DNA of 7,162 nucleotides from Treponema sp. (GTDB taxonomy: Bacteria; Spirochaetota; Spirochaetia; Treponematales; Breznakiellaceae): positions 1-7,162 of the forward strand of contig JAITRD010000116.1 in the NCBI GenBank assembly GCA_031288575.1. Reading direction: 5' to 3'. Both the position numbers and the translations under genes were made by a program. Of this stretch, positions 1 to 6,045 are shown piece by piece. Under the pieces are notes generated by a model. It made no database searches, had not been told where the DNA came from, and saw only the letters and a list, made by a program, of their open reading frames with translations. The first letter of the stretch is position 1. Every line of letters begins with the position of its first letter.

Positions 1-1405
1 TTCCCCGGTCCATATCAATCCGTTCAACCGCCCCCTCAAATTCCGCGCTGGGCCGTTCAATAACCCGGGAAAAAAATATCAGGGAACGTTTAGAAAGCCG
101 GCTGTATTGGGGATCCCGCCGGGGATACCAAAAGGGAGTTCCCCCGCCGGGAACAAACTCGGTAAAAACCAGGGGAGTAAAAGGAAAATTCCGAGGCCGC
201 AGGATATAAGAAAAGCCCTCCCACTCAACCCGCAAAACAAAGGGGTACTCTTCCCAGCGAATAAAGGCCTTTACCCGCTCTTCCTCCCCCAGGGGATAGG
301 CAAAAACCGGCGTTTCATCTTCCCGCTCTACAGGCGTCTCGGCAAATACCGCCAGCTCCGCTTCCCGGGGAACCCCCGCATAAAAAAAAACCCGCAAATC
401 CTCCAGCCTGTCCTGATCCGCGTCATAACAATATTCCGTAAGGGCGCCCTCTTTATAATGGACTTGAATTTCAGGAAATCCGTCTTTATCCGCATCCTCT
501 AAAATAACACCGGAAAAGCTCAAAAGGTTTCGCCGAAAACGGTCTTTACCCTTTTGATGCCGGATAAGATCCCAAACCGATTTAAGCAAAACCTTATCCA
601 AGGAGGAATTTTGAAAAAGCTGATCTATGGCCTGATCCTCATCTATCAAGCCGAGGTTAAGCGCCGGGGGAATTGAGCCGGGGGAAGGGGTATAGGCCGC
701 CCGGTATGCCGCCAGCAGCCGGTACCCTTCGGCGGCATCCCGGATAAAGGGGGCCGCCAAATAGGCCAATTCCGGATCCGCCTCTAATAAAAAGGGAAGC
801 CCCTTGAGAACCAGGGCTATTAAATCCCCTTCGTTCTCTTCCGGGAGCCTGTCCGCGGCATATTCGAGAAACAGCCTCGGAAAAAAGGGATCCCAGGGAT
901 AGGCATCCAGGGCTTTCGCCATAAGGGAGCGGAAATCCTTCCGGCGGTCAAGGCCCTTTAGGGCGAAAAGCCGCAAGCGGTCGGCCCCGGCGCCGGGAGG
1001 CAGGGGGGCCAAAACATCCAGGGCCTCCGGAAAGCGCCGCAGGGCGATTAAGGTTTCCGCCTCCAGAAGCCTCCCCTCCCCCGGGCTATACCGGTGCCAG
1101 CGGTCCACCTCCAGCGCCCGCCTAAGGGCCGCAAGAACCGCCCCCCTGGGCCGTCCCCGGCGGGAACAAACCAGAGCAAAGAGGTAGGAAATATCCGAAG
1201 ACACATCGGAAAAATCCGTCCCCCGTTCAAGGGCCGCCGCCGCTTCATCCCAACGTTCCTCCGATATGGCTTGCCTAACCCAGTCAACGTATTTTATCCC
1301 CGCTTCCCAATCGCCGTTAAAGTCCCGGCTGCCAATCTGGGCGGCAGCCGGCATAACAAGTCCCATTACCAGGACCGGCAAAATGATAAAAGGACGGCAA
1401 TTCAT
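1..1405 (-). CDS. Exported protein of unknown family with helical-repeat-like region (3' end outside window)
   Basis: The reading frame stays open for 468 codons from ATG at 1405 to the window edge, so the C-terminus is missing. Residues 1-22 form a signal peptide: R4, a hydrophobic core at 6-18, then an A20-A21-A22 site before Q23. There is no lipobox, so a periplasmic or secreted protein is inferred. Residues about 25-265 are rich in A, L, E and R and look like helical repeats; the stretch around 113-132 resembles a TPR helix pair. From about 280 the protein becomes more beta-like and holds two acidic motifs, DADKDGFPE at 304-312 and DADQDRLED at 328-336, similar to Asp-rich calcium-loop sequences but without a complete EF-hand. 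The start lies one base after the ftsH stop (TAA-A-ATG) with no Shine-Dalgarno sequence, which suggests translation coupled to ftsH. I do not recognise the family. That it works with FtsH in envelope quality control is only a guess from position. Confidence 0.8.
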   Translation of the reverse strand, partial: MNCRPFIILPVLVMGLVMPAAAQIGSRDFNGDWEAGIKYVDWVRQAISEERWDEAAAALERGTDFSDVSSDISYLFALVCSRRGRPRGAVLAALRRALEVDRWHRYSPGEGRLLEAETLIALRRFPEALDVLAPLPPGAGADRLRLFALKGLDRRKDFRSLMAKALDAYPWDPFFPRLFLEYAADRLPEENEGDLIALVLKGLPFLLEADPELAYLAAPFIRDAAEGYRLLAAYRAAYTPSPGSIPPALNLGLIDEDQAIDQLFQNSSLDKVLLKSVWDLIRHQKGKDRFRRNLLSFSGVILEDADKDGFPEIQVHYKEGALTEYCYDADQDRLEDLRVFFYAGVPREAELAVFAETPVEREDETPVFAYPLGEEERVKAFIRWEEYPFVLRVEWEGFSYILRPRNFPFTPLVFTEFVPGGGTPFWYPRRDPQYSRLSKRSLIFFSRVIERPSAEFEGAVERIDMDRG

Positions 1406-1406
1406 T

Positions 1407-3284
1407 TTAAGAATGGGGGGCAGCCGACAAAAGGGCAAGGTTCTCCCGGGGAGGAAAACCAAGGATGTTCCGTACCTCTTCATCAATCAGGGTCTCCCGG
1501 GCTATCAGGGCATCGGCCAGGAGTTCCAGATCATTTTTATGGGCAAACAGGATGCTTTGGGCCAAATCTTTGGCGGTATCCAATATTTTTTTTACCGCCC
1601 GGTCTATGCGCTGGGCGGTATCTTCAGAGTAATCCTTGTGCCGGGCAATCTCTTTGCCCAAAAAAATAGGTTCCTCTTCCTGACCGTAAGCCACGGGCCC
1701 CATTTCCTCAGCCATGCCCCACTCGCACACCATGTGGCGGGCCATTTCGGTGGCCTGCTGGATATCCTGCTTTGTTCCCGTGGTAGTCTCCCCGTAAAAA
1801 AGGCTTTCCGCAATCCAGCCGCCATAACAGATAGCGATATGGTCCTCAATCCAGCCCTTAGTGCGGCTATAGCTGTCCTCCTCCGGCAGGGACATGGCCA
1901 TGCCCAGGGCCCGGCCATGGGGGACTATGGTCACCTTATGAAGGGGATCGGCATTTTTCAGAAAATAATGCAACAGCGCGTGCCCCGCCTCATGGATCGC
2001 CGTCATCCGCCGCTCTTTGTCGGAGATAACCAGGGTTTTCCGGGCGACGCCCATGAGGATCTTGTCCCGGGCTTCCTCAAAATCGGGCATCCCGACCTTG
2101 GGTTTGTCCTGCCGGGCGGCATAAAGGGCCGCTTCATTGACCAGATTCGCAATATCCGCGCCGCTCATCCCCGGAGTGGCCCGGGCTACCCGCGCCAGGT
2201 CAATATCGTCTCCCAGGGGTATCCTGGCGGCATGGATTTGGAGTATGGCCTCCCGTTCTTTGATATCCGGCATGGCTACTACCACCTGGCGGTCAAAACG
2301 GCCGGGCCGGAGTAAAGCCGGGTCCAGTACATCCGGGCGGTTGGTAGCGGCCAGGATGATCACCCCGTCCTTGGAATCAAAGCCATCCATTTCCACCAAA
2401 AGCTGGTTTAAGGTCTGTTCCCGCTCATCATGGCCTCCGCCGTATCCCGCTCCCCGGGTCCGGCCTACGGCGTCCAACTCGTCGATAAAGATAATACAGG
2501 GGGCATTCCGCCGGCCCTGTTCAAAAAGGTCCCTAACCCGGCTGGCTCCCACCCCGACAAACATTTCCACAAAATCCGAGCCGGACATATGAAAATAAGC
2601 AACCCCGGCTTCGCCGGCCACCGCTTTGGCCATGAGAGTTTTCCCGGTCCCGGGCATCCCCACCAAAAGCACCCCCTTCGGAATCCGGGCGCCCATTTTG
2701 GTAAATTTCTGGGGGTTCTTTAAAAAAGAAACCACCTCCTCAAGTTCATACTTGGCATCCTTTTGACCGGCCACATCGGCAAAGCTCACCTTTTTCCCGT
2801 CATCCTGGTAGCGTTTGGCCCGGCTTTTCCCGAATTGAAAGGCCTTATTTCCCGAACCCTGCATATTCCGGAACATAAACCAGATAAACCCGAATCCTAT
2901 AATCCAGGGAAGGAATTCCAGAATCACCCGCCAGGGACTAATCCCCGAAACGGCTCCGGAAACGTTAATCCCCTTGTCCCTCAAAGCGGGAAGAAGCCCC
3001 GGATCCTGATAGGGGATAAGGGTCTTAAAATGGGTTCCGTCGCTCCGGAAAACCCCCTCTATCATGCTGTTATCGAGAATTTTAACCGCCGTAACTTCAT
3101 TCCGTTCAAGGTAATTGGTAAAAGCCGAATAGGGTATTTCCTGAACGGCGCTTGTTTCGCCCCGGAAAAAATAAGCAATAAAAAGCCCAACCATAATGAG
3201 GAAAAAGATCAAGGCAAAACGGTTTGGTTTGCCGTTTTGCAGATTCGGACGAGAAGGAATCTTATCATTCTGATCATTGAACAT
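1407..3284 (-). CDS. ftsH: ATP-dependent zinc metalloprotease FtsH
   Basis: Membrane-anchored AAA+ protease that degrades unfolded membrane proteins and selected cytosolic regulators; the family forms hexamers in the inner membrane with the ATPase and protease parts in the cytoplasm. The 625 residues show an N-terminal membrane segment (about 22-40), a periplasmic part (about 41-117), a second membrane segment (about 118-138), and then the AAA domain. That domain has Walker A GMPGTGKT at 209-216, pore loop F242-V243-G244, Walker B IIFIDELDA at 264-272, and arginine fingers R326 and R329 in the second region of homology. The zinc site is HEAGH at 431-435, with D507 as probable third ligand. 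Length is normal for the family. Walker A has Met where most FtsH proteins have the first Pro of GPPGTGKT. The start overlaps the end of tilS by 11 bp; a G-run six bases upstream may serve as a weak ribosome binding site. Identity is certain. Confidence 0.98.
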   Translation of the reverse strand: MFNDQNDKIPSRPNLQNGKPNRFALIFFLIMVGLFIAYFFRGETSAVQEIPYSAFTNYLERNEVTAVKILDNSMIEGVFRSDGTHFKTLIPYQDPGLLPALRDKGINVSGAVSGISPWRVILEFLPWIIGFGFIWFMFRNMQGSGNKAFQFGKSRAKRYQDDGKKVSFADVAGQKDAKYELEEVVSFLKNPQKFTKMGARIPKGVLLVGMPGTGKTLMAKAVAGEAGVAYFHMSGSDFVEMFVGVGASRVRDLFEQGRRNAPCIIFIDELDAVGRTRGAGYGGGHDEREQTLNQLLVEMDGFDSKDGVIILAATNRPDVLDPALLRPGRFDRQVVVAMPDIKEREAILQIHAARIPLGDDIDLARVARATPGMSGADIANLVNEAALYAARQDKPKVGMPDFEEARDKILMGVARKTLVISDKERRMTAIHEAGHALLHYFLKNADPLHKVTIVPHGRALGMAMSLPEEDSYSRTKGWIEDHIAICYGGWIAESLFYGETTTGTKQDIQQATEMARHMVCEWGMAEEMGPVAYGQEEEPIFLGKEIARHKDYSEDTAQRIDRAVKKILDTAKDLAQSILFAHKNDLELLADALIARETLIDEEVRNILGFPPRENLALLSAAPHS

Positions 3285-4710
3285 TAATACCCCCGGAAAC
3301 TATAAAAAAAAATTCAGCGGCTCCCTTGTCCCTGCGGAGCAAAACCTCGCCTTTCCGGCCGATAAAGGCAGCCGGCCCCCCTGCATCCGCCGCGGTGATG
3401 ATACCGGCATATCCGGAAGCTCCTTCTCCTTCAAGTATAGGAGAGGGATACTCCTTCCGTCCCGCCCTCATGATAAAATCATCATGAAAACTCCGCCGCA
3501 AAACCAGGGGAAGGGAAGCAAAAAAAACCGGAACGGCCTTGATATCCCGGTTTTTCCGCAAACAATCCTCCCCCTCCCGGGGAGAAATAACCTTTACGGA
3601 CAACTCCTTAAGTCTATATATTCCCGGTTCTTTAATCAACAGCGCAAATCCGCCCTCGGGAAAGACGGATTCCCGGAAGCTAAGGGTAAGCCGGTCCCCC
3701 TTCCGCGCAACCCGGACAGGGCCGAGATCCATCCCGGAGGATTTTCCCCGGGTAAAAAGCCTGAGGCTTGTCCGCCGGGGGACGGGGCTCCCCTTCACCG
3801 GCATATCCGGAAGCGGCGGCTTTTCCCTCCCCGAAGGGCCGGGAAAGGAAAAAATCCCCCCTCCCCTGGGTTTGCCCCGGTTCAGAATCCAAAACAGGGC
3901 TTCCTCCCGGATTATTTCGGGCTGGGAAAAAAACGCCCCCGCGCCGGTGGTGAAAACTCCTTCCCGGCCCTGCCATTTGACCCCCCTGGCGGCTTCGTCC
4001 GCCAGGAAATCCGCGACCAGGCGCTGGGTTTCCGCAAGAAATAACGCCGGCCCCTTCCAGTGGGGAAACTGCTCATCCAGAAAAGGAATAAGCCGGTTCC
4101 GGATCCGGTTGCGAAGATAACGGTCATCCCCGTTAGTAAGGTCAGTTCTATAGGAAATTCCCCGTTCTTCAAGGTAGGACAAAACCGCGGAACGGGTAAG
4201 GCCGAGGAGGGGCCGCAGAATCCGGCCCCGCTCCCGGGGCATGACCGCAAGCCCCCCCGGCCCGGCTCCCCGGAGGAAACGCATAAGCAATGTTTCCAGC
4301 AGGTCGTCCCGGGTGTGGGCGACCAAAATCCGGGCCGCCCCGGTACGGCGGGCTTCCCGGTTCCAGGCCCGGCGGCGGAAAAGCCGGGCGGCCCCTTCTA
4401 TCCCCGTACCCCGGCGCCGGGCATAGGCGGCGATCCTTCCGGGGGGTATAGAAACTATCCGGCAGGGGACGCCAAAACCGGCGCAAAGCTCCCGCACCGC
4501 CCGGGCATCCCCCCGGCTTTCCTCAGGAGGCCGAATGCCGTGTTCCAGGTGGAAACAGCGCAGCACAAAACCCATTTCCTGTCGCAGGACGGAAAGAGCC
4601 GCCAGCATGGCGGTAGAATCCCCTCCCCCTGAAACAGCGGCCAAAAAAAGGGTTCCCCGGGGCCAGTCGCCCAGCCCGGTCCGTACCGCCGACTCAAAAG
4701 ATGTCCCCAC
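3274..4710 (-). CDS. tilS: tRNA(Ile)-lysidine synthase TilS
   Basis: Cytosolic enzyme that uses ATP and lysine to convert C34 of the CAU-anticodon tRNA-Ile to lysidine, so that the tRNA reads AUA and is charged with Ile. The 478 residues start with the PP-loop SGGGDS at 27-32. They continue with HLEHGIR at 54-60, AHTRDD at 131-136 followed by ET and the RFLRGAGPGGLA block at 144-155, and the family motif RNRIRNRLIP at 200-209. The N-terminal catalytic half is well conserved; the C-terminal half is divergent, with a Pro/Gly/Arg-rich linker at about 279-313 before the C-terminal tRNA-binding region. The start is GTG at 4710: a GGAGG stands 5 bases upstream and an in-frame stop lies further up with no other start between. 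The stop overlaps the ftsH start by 11 bp, which indicates translational coupling. In Borrelia, from memory, pth lies directly upstream; here it is missing. Confidence 0.96.
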   Translation of the reverse strand: MGTSFESAVRTGLGDWPRGTLFLAAVSGGGDSTAMLAALSVLRQEMGFVLRCFHLEHGIRPPEESRGDARAVRELCAGFGVPCRIVSIPPGRIAAYARRRGTGIEGAARLFRRRAWNREARRTGAARILVAHTRDDLLETLLMRFLRGAGPGGLAVMPRERGRILRPLLGLTRSAVLSYLEERGISYRTDLTNGDDRYLRNRIRNRLIPFLDEQFPHWKGPALFLAETQRLVADFLADEAARGVKWQGREGVFTTGAGAFFSQPEIIREEALFWILNRGKPRGGGIFSFPGPSGREKPPLPDMPVKGSPVPRRTSLRLFTRGKSSGMDLGPVRVARKGDRLTLSFRESVFPEGGFALLIKEPGIYRLKELSVKVISPREGEDCLRKNRDIKAVPVFFASLPLVLRRSFHDDFIMRAGRKEYPSPILEGEGASGYAGIITAADAGGPAAFIGRKGEVLLRRDKGAAEFFFIVSGGINVQ

Positions 4711-4715
4711 GGCAT

Positions 4716-4720
4716 CCTCC
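4716..4720 (-). promoter_or_regulatory. Ribosome binding site that decides the tilS GTG start
   Basis: GGAGG on the minus strand, 5 bases before GTG at 4710. An ATG at 4713-4715 lies between the two but is in another frame and directly abuts the GGAGG, too close for initiation. The GTG is therefore the likely true start. Confidence 0.8.
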
Positions 4721-4726
4721 GTGAAA

Positions 4727-4740
4727 GGGGTATATATCCC
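4727..4740 (-). promoter_or_regulatory. Near-palindrome with possible -10 element upstream of tilS
   Basis: GGGGTATATATCCC on the plus strand is symmetric except for one mismatched pair of positions. On the minus strand it contains TATATA, which could act as a -10 box for tilS, but no convincing -35 hexamer is found 16-18 bases upstream. It stands six bases above the tilS ribosome binding site, so it could also be an operator or a short RNA hairpin. Function is not shown by the sequence. Confidence 0.3.
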
Positions 4741-4755
4741 GCCCCCTTAAACACA

Positions 4756-4780
4756 GGAAGCATGCCCTAGACATGCTTCC
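4756..4780 (-). terminator. Perfect 9-bp hairpin upstream of tilS, possible terminator or leader element
   Basis: GGAAGCATG (4756-4764) and CATGCTTCC (4772-4780) are perfect inverted repeats around a 7-base loop. On the transcribed minus strand the stem is followed by TGTGTTTAAG, a poor U-tract, so intrinsic termination would be weak at best. A tilS leader structure or a protein binding site are equal alternatives. Confidence 0.45.
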
Positions 4781-4796
4781 CCGCTTTCCGCCGGTG

Positions 4797-4821
4797 AGTA
4801 AAAAAACCTGAATTTTTTACT
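4797..4821 (-). repeat. A/T-rich 9-bp inverted repeat between rplY and tilS
   Basis: AGTAAAAAA (4797-4805) and TTTTTTACT (4813-4821) pair perfectly around a 7-base loop. On the minus strand the downstream arm is a run of T, like the A-tract/U-tract pair of an intrinsic terminator, but there is no G+C core in the stem. It may add to transcript ending after rplY together with the neighbouring hairpins. Confidence 0.45.
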
Positions 4822-4822
4822 A

Positions 4823-4884
4823 GGAGTTTGCCGCACATCATGGGTAAAAGCGGTTTTTGCGGCACCGGCGGCAGAAAAAACTCC
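4823..4884 (-). repeat. Imperfect stem-loop with two alternative pairings, 3' of rplY
   Basis: The outer arms GGAGTT (4823-4828) and AACTCC (4879-4884) pair. The inner arm TGCCGC(A) at 4829-4835 can pair either with TGCGGCA at 4858-4864 (7 bp) or with GCGGCA at 4868-4873 (6 bp). In the minus-strand transcript the structure begins 15 bases after the rplY stop codon. Two competing pairings recall an attenuator, but no leader peptide or ligand-binding core is recognisable, so this is only a structural observation. Confidence 0.4.
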
Positions 4885-4899
4885 AAGCGCGACAGGCTG

Positions 4900-5523
4900 C
4901 TAGGTCTTTGCCTCGGTTTCCGCCGCCGAAGAAGCGGCGCCCGCCCCTTCTTCTTCAGCGGAGGCGCCTTCGGCCTTGGCAAATTTCACCAGCGCCACGA
5001 CCTGATCGCCCCCCGTGATAACGCGGACGTTTTCGCCCAAGGCAAGATCCCGGACATGGATGGACTGATTCGCCTTGAGGGCGGAAACATCCACCTCAAT
5101 CCGCTCCGGCAGGTCCTTGGGCAAACATTCCACTTCCACCTCGTGAAGGGGAAATTCCGGGGTACCCCCTTCCCGGACGCCGATGGGAGTCCCGTAAATA
5201 TGGACAGGCACCCGGGTCCGAAGGGCAACCCCGCTTTCGACCTCATAAAAATCAACATGAAGGATGTTTCCATCCCGAATATTGCGCTGGGTGTCTTTGA
5301 CAAAGGCATCATAGGATTTTCCGTCAATATCCACCTTTACGATGGTACTTTCGGAAATACTTTTAATCCCGTTGATAAATTCCAGGGCATCAAGGTCTAT
5401 AGACAAGGATTGACCGGAACGTCCATACAATACCGCCGGTATGCGGCCGATGCGCCGGATCCGACGGGCCGGCCCGGAACCCCGTTCCGCCCGGTTCCGG
5501 GCCATTAAAACAACCTGACTCAT
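4900..5523 (-). CDS. rplY: 50S ribosomal protein L25/Ctc (general stress type)
   Basis: Ribosomal protein that binds 5S rRNA in the large subunit; the longer Ctc/TL5 form has an added C-terminal beta domain. The 207 residues show the 5S-binding N-terminal domain (about 1-95), with RRIGRIPAVLYG at 23-34 and HVDFYEV at 89-95. The Ctc-type C-terminal domain follows (about 100-182, with PVHIYGTPIG and the LPxxLPERIEVDVSAL region). Residues 183-207 are an acidic, Ala/Glu/Ser-rich low-complexity tail, as often seen in long L25 proteins. AAGGAG stands 7 bases before the ATG, which fixes the start. The gene lies 94 nt after tRNA-Gln and is followed by a 189-nt structured gap rather than by pth. Identity is certain; the tail is probably disordered. 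Confidence 0.97.
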   Translation of the reverse strand: MSQVVLMARNRAERGSGPARRIRRIGRIPAVLYGRSGQSLSIDLDALEFINGIKSISESTIVKVDIDGKSYDAFVKDTQRNIRDGNILHVDFYEVESGVALRTRVPVHIYGTPIGVREGGTPEFPLHEVEVECLPKDLPERIEVDVSALKANQSIHVRDLALGENVRVITGGDQVVALVKFAKAEGASAEEEGAGAASSAAETEAKT

Positions 5524-5563
5524 GATAAAACTCCTTAGCTAAACATGGTATAGGGCACGCTTA

Positions 5564-5578
5564 CCCCGCGGCGCGGGG
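5564..5578 (-). repeat. Short G+C-rich hairpin between tRNA-Gln and rplY
   Basis: CCCCGC and GCGGGG pair (6 bp) around a 3-base loop, about 40 nt after the tRNA 3' end and 40 nt before the rplY start. On the minus strand it is followed by TAAGCGTGCC, with no U-run, so it is not a normal intrinsic terminator. It could stabilise the 5' end of the rplY message after the tRNA is cut off, or slow RNA polymerase. Confidence 0.4.
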
Positions 5579-5617
5579 ACAACCTCTACCCTCCTGCCGC
5601 ACACCAGGGATACTATA

Positions 5618-5689
5618 CTGGGACGACAGGGTTCGAACCTGTGCATGCCGGAGCCAAAACCCGGTGGCTTACCACTTGCCTACGTCCCA
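5618..5689 (-). tRNA. trnQ: tRNA-Gln (anticodon UUG)
   Basis: The 72-nt sequence folds as a complete cloverleaf: acceptor stem TGGGACG/CGTCCCA with discriminator G, a 3-bp D stem (GGC/GCC), and anticodon stem CCGGG/TCCGG. The anticodon loop TTTTGGC carries the anticodon TTG at 5655-5657. The variable loop has 5 bases, and the T arm is ACAGG-TTCGAAC-CCTGT. The 3' CCA is not encoded (GTAT follows) and must be added after transcription. The gene is on the same strand as spoVG (39 nt upstream) and rplY (94 nt downstream), so it may be cut from a shared transcript. A TATAGA at 5699-5704 could be its own -10 box, but the nearest -35-like sequence (TTGGAT) is only 14 bases away. Confidence 0.97.
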
Positions 5690-5728
5690 ATAAGAAACTC
5701 TATAACAGATCCATGAAAATCCAAAGGC

Positions 5729-6010
5729 TTATATTTCCATGGACGGATCATCCGGTCCGCTGCCAGAATCGTACTTGTCCAGAATCTGCTTCTGCAATTC
5801 CGCACGAAATTCCGGGTGAATCGGATGAGCAACATCCTTATACTCGCCAACCCGGGTTTTCCGGCTTGGCATTGCGATAAAGACCCCGCTCTTCCCCTCA
5901 ATGATTTTTACGTTATGCACCACAAAGCAGTCATCAAAGGTTACCGTTACATAAGCCTTTAACTTTCCCTCACCGGCCACTTTACGGACCCTAATGTCAG
6001 TTATCTCCAT
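5729..6010 (-). CDS. spoVG: SpoVG family DNA/RNA-binding regulator
   Basis: Small regulator named from Bacillus sporulation; in spirochaetes and staphylococci SpoVG is known as a nucleic-acid-binding protein that controls gene expression. The 93 residues match the family along their whole length: MEITDIRVRKV at the start, FVVHNVKIIEGKSGVFIAMPSRKT at about 29-52 split by no gap, GEYKDVAHPIHPEFR at 55-69, and a short polar tail from 81. The reading frame continues upstream to 6106, but the start at 6010 is chosen because AAGGAG stands 7 bases before it and the protein then begins exactly where the family does. It follows ispE by 35 nt. Nothing in the window points to sporulation; a regulatory role is inferred from the family. 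Confidence 0.96.
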   Translation of the reverse strand: MEITDIRVRKVAGEGKLKAYVTVTFDDCFVVHNVKIIEGKSGVFIAMPSRKTRVGEYKDVAHPIHPEFRAELQKQILDKYDSGSGPDDPSMEI

Positions 6011-6045
6011 TACGCATCTCCTTTTTGGTCCAGAATAACTTAGTA

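Noticed and set aside
1266..2315. 349-codon open frame on the plus strand opposite ftsH
   Set aside because: It lies wholly antisense to ftsH, which has every expected motif; no recognisable domain is seen in it. Long antisense frames are common opposite G+C-rich genes.
4767..4982. 71-codon minus-strand frame across the end of rplY and the gap, checked as a possible pth remnant
   Set aside because: It overlaps rplY in another frame, is rich in Pro/Arg/Lys, and shows none of the Pth motifs.
4828..5508. 226-codon open frame on the plus strand opposite rplY
   Set aside because: It mirrors the rplY reading frame and has no recognisable motif. The L25 identity of the minus strand is certain.
5535..5546. 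Three-codon open frame (M-F-S-stop) directly before the rplY ribosome binding site
   Set aside because: So short a frame arises often by chance and has no ribosome binding site of its own.
5699..5724. TTGGAT / TATAGA as a promoter for tRNA-Gln
   Set aside because: The spacer is only 14 bases and both hexamers are weak. It is mentioned in the tRNA entry but not called as a feature.
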